From: Ashinkailepas kermadecensis
Lineage: Eukaryota > Arthropoda > Thecostraca > Neolepadidae
Assembly: GCA_034440615.1 (NCBI GenBank)
Contig: JAOTOM010004387.1
Span: 217,612 to 281,611, forward strand
Reading direction: 5' to 3'
Length of the DNA: 64,000 bases
Shown: positions 1 through 12,649 of the stretch, piece after piece
Layout of the letters: every line of letters begins with the position of its first letter
Position numbering within the stretch: the first letter of the stretch is position 1
Notes under the pieces: model-generated
Database searches by the model: none
Seen by the model: only the letters and a program-made list of their open reading frames with translations
Told to the model about the DNA's origin: nothing
Program-made: the position numbers and the translations under genes

Positions 1-605
1 AATATTCAGTCCCAGAACCAACAGAAGCAAGCCAATTGTTCTGCGGTGTGGCACAATGAATGTGGTATCGGTGTGAGCATTCCCATTTTGAGCCTCTCTG
101 TTTTAGACATTGTGATTACCTTGCCACCAGGATGTAGGTGAGAATGTATTGTTACTTTATGTTACTGGCCATAGCAATAGGTACCTATTGTATTCACCCT
201 AGGCAGTATGGTAGGTAGGTACTATACAGGAAATATGCATGAACTTAAAGCAAGTTATCATGGAGTTTACATGATGGAAAATATAAGTGGTGTATGAGAG
301 CCAAATAACAGATTGAACACAGTAAAAAGTAAGGTATAGAGATCAAAAGCAAATGGGGGCAGTGATAGAAAACATGCATACACTTTGAACACACAAAAAA
401 AAACAATGTCTTGGGTCACAAACAAATGTGCATGCTCATAGATGTTTTGTTTTGTTCATGACTCCTCCATTGGTTTATGCAGGCATGCCCTTGCAATATT
501 TTCAAAGTTTAACATTAGGCCCAATGACACAGTGCAAAAAGCAACATAACTACTTCCTTCCTCAACAAGCTTGAAGTTGCCTTCACTTGAAGGTGAAGTT
601 GTCAC
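1..605. other. AT-rich spacer, nothing recognised
   Basis: Ordinary AT-rich sequence with no coding signature, RNA gene or long repeat that I can recognise. Confidence 0.6.
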
Positions 606-1240
606 AGCAGCTGGCCATTGGAGCGCTCCTGGGGCAGCTGATTAGTGGCATTGGAGCACTCCTTGTGCAGCTGAGCAGTGGCCATTGGAACACTTCTGGG
701 GCAGCTGATCAGTACCCATTGGAGCATTCCTGGTGCAGCCGATCAGTACCCATTGGAGCATTCCTGGTGCAGCTGATCAGTACCCATTGAAGCATTCCTG
801 GCAGAACTGATCAGTGACCATTGGAGCATTTCTGGGACAGCTTGTCAGTGGCCATTGGAACATTCCTGTGGCAGCTGATCAGTACCCATAGCCATTGGAT
901 TATTCCTGGTGCAGCTGATCAGTACCCATTGGAGCATTCCTGGTGCAGCTGATCAGTACCCATTGAAGCATTCCTGGTGCAGCTGATTAGTACCCATTGG
1001 AGCATTCCTGGCAGAGCTGATCAGTGGTCATTGGAGCATTCCTGGGGCAGCTGGTCAGTGGCCATTGGAACATTCCTGGGGCAGCTGATCAGTACCCATT
1101 GGAGCATTCCTGGTGCAGCTGATCAGAAGCCATTGGAGCATTCCTCGTGCAGCTGATCAGCACCCACTGGAGCACTCCTGGTGCAGCTGATCAGCACCCA
1201 CTGGAGCACTCCTGGGGCAGCTGGTCAGTGGCCATTGTCG
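606..1240. repeat. 34-bp minisatellite
   Basis: About 18 imperfect units carry CATTGGAGCATTCCTGG and CAGCTGATCAGTACC. The units at the left end are more degenerate. It opens a short + strand frame by chance. Confidence 0.93.
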
Positions 1241-1541
1241 AGGTGACTGGCCGTGGTCGTAGAGCTGGCTCACGATGATCGATAGGCTGATTTTGGTCAG
1301 GGTAGCAACTGACTGCAATTAGGGAAGGAGCTCACCACAATTGTGGCAGTCACTCACTTCACCTGGGGCCGCTGACCGAGGTTAGTGCGAATTAATGTTC
1401 AGGTCAACTGACAGTGATTAAGGCAGTGAGTGAGCGACCATGGCCGAATCCACTGACCATTATCAGAGACTACACACCGCAGTCTCAGTGCCTGGCCACG
1501 GTCGAGATGACTGATTGCGGTTACCACGGATCACATGCAAT

Positions 1542-1715
1542 CTTCCAACGACAGGCGATAGCCGTCAATACCACAATCAATCCTACCAATGGTGGTGAGT
1601 CCGATCACGGTGGCGGCCCCGGATGGCTGCTTCCAACGACAGGCGATAGCCGTCCATACCACAATCAATCCCACCAATGGTGGTGGGTCCGATCACGATG
1701 GCGGCCCCGGGTGGG
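1542..1715. repeat. 88-bp unit, two copies
   Basis: Two adjacent copies start CTTCCAACGACAGGCGATAG (1542 and 1630) and differ at only a few positions. The flanks (1240-1540 and 1715-2130) contain degenerate GAC/GTGG-rich text but nothing I can name. Confidence 0.85.
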
Positions 1716-2499
1716 TGCTTCTGACCAGTTGTCAGCAGTTGTCCTAATGGCAACGAGTCGCTCCCAATCACCACCCTCCGACCACGATCGGACGTCCTGT
1801 ACCACCGGCAGTCATCTACGACCGCAGTCAATTACAACACCGACCACATTTTCCCACCCGTGACGATCAGCCTCCAACCGGAGTATAGTCAGTTACCTGG
1901 GCCAGGGGCCGGTCAAGGAGGCAAGAGTTTCGACACAACGAAACAAATGGTTCAAATCATATAAGGATATCTAGGTTATCTCTGCAACGCCAGCAGACAA
2001 TGTAAAGAGATGTTTTAGTTTTGGCCAGTTTTTGGCGGCTGAACTTGGTCAAAGGCTAAAACCTAAAACGAATAAACTCGCCACCGGCATGACGAAGGCT
2101 AATTTTAGCCGGATTTTTGCCAACCTTGGTTAACGTTGAAGCTTGCAAAAGGAGAGCGTGGCTGTGTGGCTTCTGCCCGTGTCCATGTTCTACGACTACA
2201 CAGCACACCTGACATCACACTTTGGTTATTTGGTGATTCTTGTTTGGCAGTTTGGACCAAATTAAAGGCAGTTCTCTAGCATATCACAACACGCGCTGTT
2301 TTCGCATCCGGAAACTACTAATTTTGTTTGGTCTTTGATTTGAAACACGTCTGTTACACGCGCTCGCGAACACGCACTCTCCTCGCTCTCACCATTCGTT
2401 ATCTCGAAGACTATACAGTCGTGCTCCGTTGGTCCAGGTACTGTGTATTCAGCGCAGTTATGATGCAGTTCGGTACTATCTGCTGTCAAGAGTCCGGCG

Positions 2500-2745
2500 C
2501 CCTACTGACCGAGTACGGACAGTGCTCGGAGAGTGTAGTACGGGCGTTGTTTGTGCATCAGTTGGCCAGTGTAGTGCGGACGTTATGTCTGCAGCAGCTG
2601 GTCAATGCAGTATGTGCAACGCATGTGCAATAGTCAGGTCGGTATACTGCGGGCAGCGTGTTTATAACAGTCGAATCAGTACAGTGCAGGCATCATATGT
2701 GCAATAGCTGGGTCAGTACGGTACAGATGTGGGCAGAATCTGCTC
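2500..2745. repeat. degenerate tandem repeat (about 60 bp)
   Basis: Recurring CAGTxxAGTGCGGACGTT and TATGTGCAATAG-like phrases suggest an old, decayed array. The exact unit is uncertain. Confidence 0.4.
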
Positions 2746-2838
2746 GGCTATGATGTCCACGATCATGACCCCGGGCGGCCACGATGTCACCGCCCGGCCC
2801 GCTCGTGTGGCCCCGCTCGGCCACGCAACGTGTGTCGG

Positions 2839-2997
2839 GGACGAGTGGTCTAGGGGTAAGATGCTCGTCTCACAATCGAAAGGTTGTGGGTTCGAGTCTC
2901 ACCTGTCGTTACTCTTCGCCCGCGACCAATCGGCGTGAGAGATTGGCGACGCTACATGACTCAACGGTCGACGTGTCGTAAAACCAATGACCAACGG
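2839..2997 (+). mobile_element. tRNA-derived SINE, full-length copy
   Basis: This copy of about 159 bp has a tRNA-like head with an A-box-like TGGTCTAGGGGTAAGATGC and a B-box-like GGTTCGAGTCTCA. A body follows in which CCAATC and GATTGG can pair, and the tail is GTCGTAAAACCAATGACCAA. It is flanked by a perfect 12-bp target-site duplication AACGTGTGTCGG at 2827-2838 and 2998-3009. The head resembles tRNA-Val, with a CTCACAA anticodon-like loop. Confidence 0.92.
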
Positions 2998-3156
2998 AAC
3001 GTGTGTCGGATCGACGTGGGCTGCTGGTGCGGCTGCGATCAAGGAGGAATCTATGGAGACGGAGCGAGGGAGGTCTCCGTGTGGTCACTGCTACTCTCCA
3101 GACGACGGTCATCCATCCCTGCACTGTCAGTACTACTGTGACACTTCATCTGTCTT

Positions 3157-3325
3157 CGATTAGTGGTCTGTAGTCGGACTATCGCTTATCCATTGGTGAT
3201 CCGTGGCCCGACAATCGCCTATCCATTGGTGGTCTGAGGCCGGACTATCGCCTATCTATCCGAGGTCTGTGGTCGGACTATCGCCGGTCAATCGGTAGTC
3301 CATCGTTGGACTACCACCGTCCGAG
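3157..3325. repeat. degenerate repeat with GGTCTGTGGTCGGACTATCG core
   Basis: Four to five imperfect units of roughly 37-40 bp each contain CGGACTATCGCCTATC or a variant. Confidence 0.7.
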
Positions 3326-3644
3326 AGTGGTTTTGCCATAATTCAACCACAGCGTCACTCCATTGGCAGCCCATGCCTCAACGGAGCTGGGTTGGTATGT
3401 GTACCCCGTGAACCAGTTACACCAATGGAAGCTGTTGCCGGCGCGCTTTCCGTGTTGATCGGCCACCGTTCATTTCCGCCAACACGGCTTGCTACACCGG
3501 TCTGCGGCTTCTCATTGTGCGCTGTTGGCGCGCTGCCTGCTGCTGCCCGAAAGCATTTGCGGCCACTGAAATGTCGACCTGGCTGAATGTGGGTCCGGCG
3601 GTAATTGCACGGACCGCAGGGCCGGACCGTTCCGTTCCCAACCT

Positions 3645-5115
3645 CCCAGCTGGACAATCAGGTCAGCCACCACCGGACCATCACGTCGGCCACCACCGGA
3701 CCATCACGTCACCCACCGCCGGACTGGACAATCACGTCAGCCACCACCGGACCATCACGTCGGCCACCACCGGACCATCACGTCACCCACCGCCGGACTG
3801 GACAATCACGTCAGCCACCACCGGACCATCACGTCAGCCACCACCGGACCATCACGTCACCCACCGCCCAGCTGGACAATCAGGTCAGCCACCACCGGAC
3901 CATCACGTCGGCCACCACCGGACCATCACGTCACCCACCGCCGGACTGGACAATCACGTCAGCCACCACCGGACCATCACGTCGGCCACCACCGGACCAT
4001 CACGTCACCCACCGCCGGACTGGACAATCACGTCAGCCACCACCGGACCATCACGTCAGCCACCACCGGACCATCACGTCACCCACCGCCCAGCTGGACA
4101 ATCAGGTCAGCCACCACCGGACCATCACGTCGGCCACCACCGGACCATCACGTCACCCACCGCCGGACTGGACAATCACGTCAGCCACCACCGGACCATC
4201 ACGTCGGCCACCACCGGACCATCACGTCACCCACCGCCGGACTGGACAATCACGTCAGCCACCACCGGACCATCACGTCAGCCACCACCGGACCATCACG
4301 TCACCCACCGCCGGACTGGACAATCACGTCAGCCACCACCGGATCATCACGTCGGCCACCACCGGACCATCACGTCACCCACCGCCGGACTGGACAATCA
4401 CGTCAGCCACCACCGGACCATCACGTCAGCCACCACCGGACCATCACGTCGGCCACCACCGGACCATCACGTCGGCCACCACCGGACAATCACGTCAGCC
4501 ACCACCGGACCATCACGTCAGCCACCACCGGACCATCACGTCAGCCACCACCGGATCATCACGTCAGCCACCACCGGACCATCACGTCGGCCACCGCCGG
4601 ACCATCACGTCAGCCACCACCGGACCATCACGTCAGCCACCACCGGACCATCACGTCAGCCACCACCGGACCATCACGTCAGCCACCACCGGACCATCAC
4701 GTCACCCACCGCCGGACTGGACAGTCATGTCAGCCACGACCCGACCATCACGTCAGCCACCACCGGACCATCACGTCGGCCGCCACCGGACCATCACGTC
4801 AGCCACCACCGGATCATCACGTCATCCACCGCCGGACTGGACAATCACGTCAGCCACCACCGGACCATCACGTCATCCACCACCGAACCATCACGTCACC
4901 CACCGCCGGACTGGACCATCACGTCAGCCACCACCGGACCATCACGTCATCCACCACCGAACCATCACGTCACCCACCGCCGGACTGGACAGTCATGTCA
5001 GCCACCACCCGACCATCACGTCACCCACCGCCGGACTGGACAGTCATGTCAGCCACCACCCGACCATCACGTCATCCACCGCCGGACTGGACCAGCACAT
5101 CACCCACTGCTGGGC
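3645..5115. repeat. 23/28-bp minisatellite with 222-bp higher-order repeat
   Basis: The basic units are GCCACCACCGGACCATCACG plus TCA (23 bp) and a 28-bp variant with GCCGGACTGGACAATCACG. In the left half they form a higher-order unit of 222 bp: CAGCTGGACAATCAGG occurs at 3647, 3869 and 4091, with a variant at 4313. The right half lacks the higher order. Long + strand open frames (over 530 codons in two frames) come from the repeat. Confidence 0.95.
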
Positions 5116-5299
5116 CATTGAGTCACCCACCAGTGAACTGGGCCGGTGCGGAATTGGGGTCTGTCACACGTGGGCACAATTCGATGTACATTTCATCCTG
5201 AATTGGGCCATGCAAATTAAGGGCACTTCTTTATATCATTTGTATGGCTTGTTGGTTTACTGTTGTATTGCTATGAATATGTAGCCGCATCTCCGCCAC

Positions 5300-7316
5300 C
5301 GCAGACAACCCCTTGACCGCGGACGGAGCTCCGGCCACGCAACCTCGCCGGTCCGTAGTCACCGGCACGAAGCCACACCGGCGCCAAATCAAGACATACA
5401 TAAGGTTGTTTGTGCATGTACACCTACAGATATGTTACGTGCATGTCGCTACCTTCAGTTTGCTATGGAGTTATCACACTTCTACAGCCCCGTGTGTCCG
5501 AAAGCTGCCTGCTGTTTTCGTGGTAAAAGGTGACGAGAAAATTCTGGACAGGCGGGCTATGATGCAATGGTCCGTTTTTCTTAGCCCCTGCTGGTGACAT
5601 TGCTGCCCGCGTCGAAGTGGAAAGGTTGATCAGGCAAACTCCAGCGGCGAGTGGGGGAACAGCGCTGCAGCGGGAACAGCGCTGCAGCGGCGAGTGGGAG
5701 AACAGCGCTGCAGAGGGAACAGCGTCACAGTAAACTACTACCGGTATGCAGGTGTGTAAAACAGGCCGCAGCCCTCCCATTCGCGTGTGCGTGGGTTAGT
5801 TTAGCTAATTTTTTTGGGTGGATGCTTTGCAGTGCGATTCTAAAATTTGATCGCTCCGACAGCAAGACGGAAGCAAATCGCGTTCTGGCACTTTGGTAAA
5901 GGGAATAAACGGGATGTTTTTGCTTCATTAAGACTCGCAGCGTAGAGAGGTTGGATGCCCCCTCCCCAACACTAGCTTTTATGATAAGCAAGATAAGAAA
6001 GATGCGGCAAATAGCATGATGTAGCTACTTCCTTGAGCTTTCAGAGATACTTAAAATATTTGTATGTGTCTCTTGGTTGACCTTCCAGGTCACGTCCAAC
6101 AGGTCAGTGTTGGTGTGCAATCGGCCACCCATCTTGGCCGTAGTGTCCGGACCCTGGTCGTGAAGCAAATGCGATGTTTTACCTTAGTATCGATGCTTTG
6201 CTACCTGAAGGGTTATTGTAACACAAGTGATGTATGCAAAGTTCAAGGTTGCCGATGCCGTGCAGGTCAAATACCTGGAAATGTAGTAAACTGCTGAATA
6301 TGACAATTTTCGAAATAGATGGCACTCATGGAAAGGTAAAGAGTGCCACTAAAGGAAAACCAAATATTTCTTACTCACGTTGAGAATGCAAACAAAAATC
6401 CCAATTTTATGTTTTCAAGAGCATTTTCCGAAAATACGAGACATGGCATTTAAAATCGAAGTTCGTACCGAACTTCGATTGACATTGACATTGACATAAC
6501 AAGGAACTCGACGCGCAAACTGTTACCTTCATGCAACCATTGGTCTTCATAATAACCTATATTTAGAACGCCTGGAATACATGTGCCCTTCGGAAGTTTT
6601 AGGTCAAATCTCAGTGACCTGAACTGATATTGAGTTAGACCTGGAACGCTTTAGAGGACATGATTTGCCACAATATATATTTCGAGTTTTCAAGAATATT
6701 GAGCAGGAGGTAGTTTATGCACAAATAGTTATTCCAGTTTAAGCCTTCATTTTAGGTAGGGGCCTGACCTGAGGTCACTTTTTTCTTTGATCATTTGTCT
6801 ATGCACTCATGCTTCATTTTTTGCTGTATTCTATATAGCTGGCTTGCGAGAAAAAGTGTATTGTACTTCCAAGAACCGTATTGAGATGACGTCGTGACCT
6901 GATTTTGTTTCGCCCAGCTTCAGTAGCAAGAGACGAGCTAAACAAAATTTACACCATCAATTACAAAAAAAGGTATGCTAAATGTAAATGGCTCAATGGT
7001 CAAATAGCTTGGACGATTCGGGAATGACCTCAGCAAATTACCAGGAACAGAAAGTGAACACCCCGTCGCCTTTGCACAGGGAGGTTCAATATAGCGTGGA
7101 CAAGAGTTTCTGATGCTATTAATGTGAAACAAGAAAATACAAACACAATGGGATAATCATATCCCAAGTTATGACTTCACCAGCTTCCGATCAGCAATGA
7201 CCTGCTGTCGTCCATGGCCGATGGATGATTTTGCCTCTACGTTGCTTTGACTCTGTTCTGTTTCAAATAAGCTTGCTGCTATTATTGCTGTTTTTTTTCA
7301 CTGAGACACGGACTGG
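5300..7316. other. spacer; short repeat and one hairpin only
   Basis: A small GCGCTGCAG-containing repeat lies at 5641-5725, and 6300-7200 is AT-rich with scattered GACCT/AGGTC words. A perfect 12-bp-arm hairpin is at 6454-6480. I recognise no gene. Confidence 0.55.
6454..6480. repeat. perfect inverted repeat, 12-bp arms, 3-bp loop
   Basis: AATCGAAGTTCG and CGAACTTCGATT face each other around TAC. GACATT repeats follow directly. Confidence 0.85.
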
Positions 7317-7979
7317 ATGTTTTCTGCAGCCGTTAACCCCGCAGGATGTTTTCAGCTAACCGCACTCGATGTCAGTACGTCTGTCGCGGCGGCTCGAAAC
7401 ACTGACAAATCGCCCATCGATGGCCATCCAATCTTCCCACCGCCGAATCGCTCGTTTGGGGCCGGACAGGCCTGCTCGAAAGAGCTTTCAACAGCCTGCA
7501 GCGTCCGCCGCACCGAAGTCGCTCCTCTTAAAGAAGGCGCGGCTCGTCCTTTTCGGTGTTATCGCCCCAACTGGTTTGAAATCATCCGTGTGGATGACAC
7601 TTGGGAGCTAGTCGGGTGGGGCTGCGAAGCTCCGTGGCGCTGGCGCGTGTTCGATATCGAGCGCCACGGCGAAGTTAGAGCTGCAGGCGGAAGGCTGCCG
7701 ACAAAGCTGATGCTACAAACTGCAGCTTGGGTGCTGCCAGACAGGAAGGTTTCTGTTGCCAGCCTTGCTGCACATCGCAAGTGTGGGGAGGGCTGGCAGG
7801 GTGACAGCGCGAGTTGGTGCTCCAACTGTAATACTTGCGGTGATGCGTTATCTACCCATGTGTGGCGCACGTCCGCCCAGCTGCCGTGTGGTGAGATGGG
7901 TGCGGCTGCAGGTGCGCCCGCCTACCCCCCCTACGGGGGAAAAAAGGGGAACCAATCCCCCCCCGCTGCCGTGTGGTGA
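7317..7979 (+). other. open frame of 220 codons, unassigned
   Basis: The frame starts in non-repetitive sequence and runs to 7979, ending inside the 86-bp array. The first 180 or so codons are not tandem repeats and contain no motif I recognise. It has no supporting splice or family evidence and could be chance in GC-rich DNA. I list it only because it is not explained by a repeat. Confidence 0.2.
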
Positions 7980-8760
7980 GATGGGTGCGGCTGCAGGTGC
8001 GGTGCGCCCGCCTACCCTCCGTACGGCGGGACACACGGGTGACCTAGTCCACCCAGCTGCCGTGTGGTGAGATGGGTGCGGCTACAGGGGCCCCCCCCCC
8101 CCCCCCCTGTGGGACACACGGGTGACCTAGTCCGCCCACTGCCGTGTGGTGAGGTGGGGGGGGCCCACGCCCCCCCCCCCCCCCCCGTCGGCGGGACACA
8201 CGGGTGACCTAGTCCACCCAGCTGCCGTGTGGTGAGATGGGTGCGGCTGCAGGTGCGCCCGCCTACCCTCCGTACGGCGGGACACACGGGTGACCTAGTC
8301 CACCCAGCTGCCGTGTGGTGAGATGGGTGCGGCTGCAGGTGCGCCCGCCTACCCTCCGTACGGCGGGACACACGGGTGACCTAGCCCGCCCAGCTGCCGT
8401 GTGGTGAGATGGGTGCGGCTGCAGGGGCGCCCCCCCCCCCTCCCCTCGGCGACACACGGGTGACCTAGGCCCCCGCTGCCGTGTGGTGAGATGGGTGCGG
8501 CTGCAGGTGCGCCCGCCTACCCTCGTACGGCGGGACACACGGGTGACCTGTCCACCCAGCTGCCGTGTGGTGAGATGGATGCGGCTGCAGGTGCGCCCGC
8601 GTACTCTCCGTACGGCGGGACACACGGGTGACCTAGCCCGCCCAGCTGCCGTGTGGTGAGATGGGTGCGGCTACAGATGTACTCTCCGTACGGCGGGACA
8701 CACGGGTGACTTAGGGGGGTCGGAGTCCGCCCAGCCGCCGTGTGGTGAGATTGCACCTGC
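7875..8760. repeat. 86-bp minisatellite with poly-C interruptions
   Basis: About ten units contain GCTGCCGTGTGGTGAGATGG, GTACGGCGGGACACACGGGT and GACCTAG; three regular starts are 8221, 8307 and 8393. Several units carry long C runs (8091-8107, 8170-8187, 8429-8442). Confidence 0.93.
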
Positions 8761-8789
8761 ATTGCACGTGCTGTAGGCAACGTCACTCC

Positions 8790-10390
8790 GTCCGCTCACG
8801 CGGCGGGAATTGATTTTTGCGTCAGTGATGTTGGCAGCATTGTGCGGCGAGGCTCCTAGAGAGCCCCATTGTGCCGATGGCATGCCAGCCGCGCCTGTTG
8901 TTGGAGGACGTGTTGGGCACTGGGACGGTGTGTGCTCGTGCCGGAATTGTGCCAGCTGCAGGCTAGGGTGTGTGGTCCAAGGCCTTATTTTCTGAGATTG
9001 ATGAACAATTGGTGAAATTATATCGGAGCATGGTAGAAAACCCCGAAAACACCTATCAAACGCCAATTTACTTATGACTACTTGATGCGCCGTGCCAATT
9101 TATAGATTGGGGTCGAAAGTGCTGCCTGCCATCTATCGGTAGAATTGAAGAAAAATTGACTTCATGGAAAACTATATGTTGGAACTGCATACCTGATAAC
9201 CCATCATTTGCGCATCTTTCGAAGAAGGAAATTGATCCAGGTCATGTCGGATCACTCAGCTATGACGTTATCCTCGAAGGAATGCAGAGCCATGTTTGCG
9301 CACAACTGTGTGTATTGGCAATTGTAGGGCAGTACACGTGCATCAAGGAGGACGCTTTGGTATGCAGTGAACACAATCAGCCAGCCCCGCTGTTCTGAGG
9401 TCATTTTCGAAAGGCCAATGAACTTTCTAAGGTCAAACAAGGTGAGTTACGTTTGACGTCTTCGTCTTACCTCAAATCACACCCGAGTCAAATGTGAACA
9501 TTTGTTCACACTAAGCATGATTCAGAAAATCATTTTGACTTAATTTCGCTATAATACTGTCTTTCGAAGTGACAAAGCTTAGTTGAAAACAAAACACTGT
9601 CAAACAGTCCGGCGACACGGGTGGCTGCGTCCCGTGTAGAGCGCCCCCTGTAGAGCGCCCCCTGCTGCCGTGGAGTGGTGACACCGCGAGTGCTGCAGTA
9701 GTGTTGCACAGCTTCTGTGATCAACTTTTACTCACGCGCGGTGTCTTAACCTACTTTTCATGTATTGACTATTACTTTTAGAGCCCCGCGTCGACATCGT
9801 GTTTACTTACGATCTGTGCTGTTATAGCGCTTGACCACAATAGTCATAATATGGGTGCCAAAAGGAAATGCATGCATATGTATATGCATATCTCTCCCCT
9901 TATTATGTGACCTCTGCCGACTGAGAATATAGGAATGAGCCAGTTGAACTAACGTAGTAACAGGAACAGTCAGATAGTCCTGGAATGCTTGCATGATCGG
10001 CCAGCCGTCAGCATTGTAGCTGGTGACAAAACGTGTATAGTGTGTATGCACACTGCAGGTAACAGGTATTGTTAGTATCGGTAATATCTGTTGAACTAGC
10101 TACCCTATTGGACTCAAACAGCATCAATTGACACAGGTTATCTTGTTCATTAAAAAAGAACATGCAGAATGTGCTGGTTCAACTCGGTTTTCGATTTAGT
10201 CGACGGGTTTCGAATTGTCCCTGTAGATGGCAGTACCTCCGACCTCAAACCTATAAATGTGCTCGGGCATGAAGTATGCATGGGTTTATTCGCGTTTGAT
10301 TGGTGTTTTCCGTCGTTTTCGAGCATGTTCCGTTATAATTTCACCCATGCTAAGCATGACGAACTGACCGACGGACTGGCCGGCGCCGTG
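8790..10390. other. spacer, nothing recognised
   Basis: Mixed-composition sequence without long repeats or recognisable coding content on either strand. Confidence 0.5.
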
Positions 10391-10394
10391 ACAC

Positions 10395-11285
10395 CGCATT
10401 CCTGACACCACCACTCTAACCTTGTCACGGTGACACCACCACCCTGACCCTGCCACAGGACACCATCACCCTGACACTACGACCTTGACCCTGACACCGC
10501 CACTGTGGCACTGACCACGACACCACCAGCCTGACATCACCACCATGACACCACCACTCTGACCCTGCCACCGGACACTATCACCCTGACACCGCCACCC
10601 TGACACAGTCCATCTGACACTACGACCACGACACCACCAGCCTGACCTCGCCACCGGACAGCACCATCCTGACCCCGACATCCTGATCCCACCACTCTAA
10701 CCTTGTCACGGTGACACCACCACCCTGAGCCTGCCACAGGACACCATCACCCTGACACTACGACCTTGACCCTGACACCGCCACTGTGGCACTGACCACG
10801 ACACCACCACCCTGACATCACCACCATGACACCACCACTCTGACCCTGCCACCGGACACTATCACCCTGACACCGCCACCCTGACACAGTCCATCTGACA
10901 CTACGACCACGACACCACCAGCCTGACCTCGCCACCGGACAGCACCATCCTGACCCCGACATCCTGATCCCATCACTTGATACCACTACCCTGACCCCGT
11001 CACATTGACACCATCACCCTCACACTACACCACACCGTGACTCTGATCCCACCACCGGACACCATCCCCTTGACCCTGACATCCTGATCGCACCACCGTG
11101 GCATCAGGTGATAGTGGCATCAGCCACTACCTTGGCCCCATTACGTTGACACCACCACCGTGACTATGTTCCCGCCACCCTGACACCACCACCGTGACTC
11201 GGACCCCGCCACCCTGACTCTGACCCCCGTCACCCTGACACCACCACCCTGACATCCTGGCCCCGCACCCTGATGCCACCACCCT
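10395..11285. repeat. TGACACCACCACCC-type array containing a 281-bp duplication
   Basis: Short variable units are built on TGACACCACCAC, CACCCTGACCCTGCC and GGACACCATCACC. The block from about 10406 to 10686 is repeated almost unchanged at 10687-10967, so the array has recently grown by a large segment. The tail to 11285 is more irregular. Confidence 0.93.
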
Positions 11286-11629
11286 GTAGAATGCAGGGAT
11301 GGGAATAGAGTATGGATGGGATATGTAGAATGAAGGGAAGAAGTTACACACTACAATGCTGTCTGACGAAATGATCAATATTACAGGCATGCGATGATGA
11401 TAGAATCAGAAAATGTCAAGGAGCGTTCAGGAAATCAGTTTTCTGGTAGTGTAAAGCATATTGGATTGACACTATCGCTGGCATCCACCTGCGCGGGCTT
11501 TCGTCGCCGCGGCTGACGGCACCGCCCATAGTCAGCCCGGCGGCAGGGCTGGGTGGCGGTCCGAGCGTCAGTCGGTGTCGAGATGTGGCGGCCGGCATGT
11601 CCGAGTCGCCGGCGCCGCTGCTGTCCGAC

Positions 11630-12645
11630 TGCAGCCCTCTCCTCACCCGGCGACGGTAGGTCTTACCCTGCGGACCTCTCCTCACCCGGCGACGGTAGGT
11701 CTTACCCTGCGGACCTCTCCTCACCCGGCGACGGTAGGTCATACCCTGTAGCCCTCTCCTCACCCGGCGACGGTAGGTTTCACCCTGCAGCCCTCTCCTC
11801 ACCTGGCGACGGTAGGTCATACCCTGCGGCCCTCTCCTCACCTTGCGGACCTCTCCTCACCCGGCGACGGTAGGTCACACCCTGCGGCCCTCTCCTCACC
11901 CTGCGGACCTCTCCTCACCCGGCGACGGTAGGTAATACCCTGCGGCCCTCCCCTCACCCGGCGACGGTGGGTCATGTCCTGCGGACCTCTCCTCACCCGG
12001 TGACGGTAGGTCACACCCTGCGACCCTCTTCTCACCCGACGGACCTCTCCTCACCCGGCGACGTAGGTCATACCCTGCAACCCTCTCCTCACCCGGCGAC
12101 GGTAGGTCATACCCTGCAACCCTCTCCTCACCCGGCGACGGTAGGTCATACCCTGCGGACCTCTCCTCACATGGCGGACTTCTCACCCGGCGATGGTAGA
12201 CCTCACCCTACAGCCCTCTCCTCACCCGACGACGGTAGGTCTCGCCCTGCAACCATCTCCTCACCTGGCGACGGTAGGTCTTACCCTGCAGCCCTCTTCT
12301 CATCCGGCGACGGTAGGTTATGCCCTGCAGCCCTCTCCTCACCCGGCGACGGTAGGTCTTGCCCTGCAGCCCTCCCCTCGCCTGGCGTCGGTAGGTCACA
12401 GCCTGCGGTCCTCTCCTCACCCGGTGACGGTAGGTCTCGCCCTGCAGTCCTCCCCTCACCCAGCGACGGTAGGTCACAGCCTGCAGCCCTCTCCTCACCC
12501 AGCGATGGTAGGTCACACCCTGCGGCCCTCTCCTCACCCGGTGACGGTACGTAGCACCCTGACCGTTGCCCTCTCCTCACCCGGCGACGGTACGTCATAC
12601 CCTTCGACCTCTCCTTACCCGGCGACGGTACGTAACACCCTGTAA
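11630..12645. repeat. 39-bp minisatellite
   Basis: About 26 units contain CTCCTCACCCGGCGACGGTA and GGTCATACCCTGC. The unit is 13 codons, so several frames stay open on both strands. Confidence 0.95.
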
Positions 12646-12649
12646 GCTA

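Noticed and set aside
2839..2910. Functional tRNA gene
   Set aside because: The anticodon stem has mismatches, the acceptor stem does not close, and the segment is joined to a SINE body with target-site duplications.
3645..5115. CRISPR array
   Set aside because: Units are contiguous without unique spacers, and the genome is eukaryotic.
3517..5284. Two + strand open frames of over 530 codons rich in His, Pro and Thr
   Set aside because: Explained entirely by the stop-free 23/28-bp repeat.
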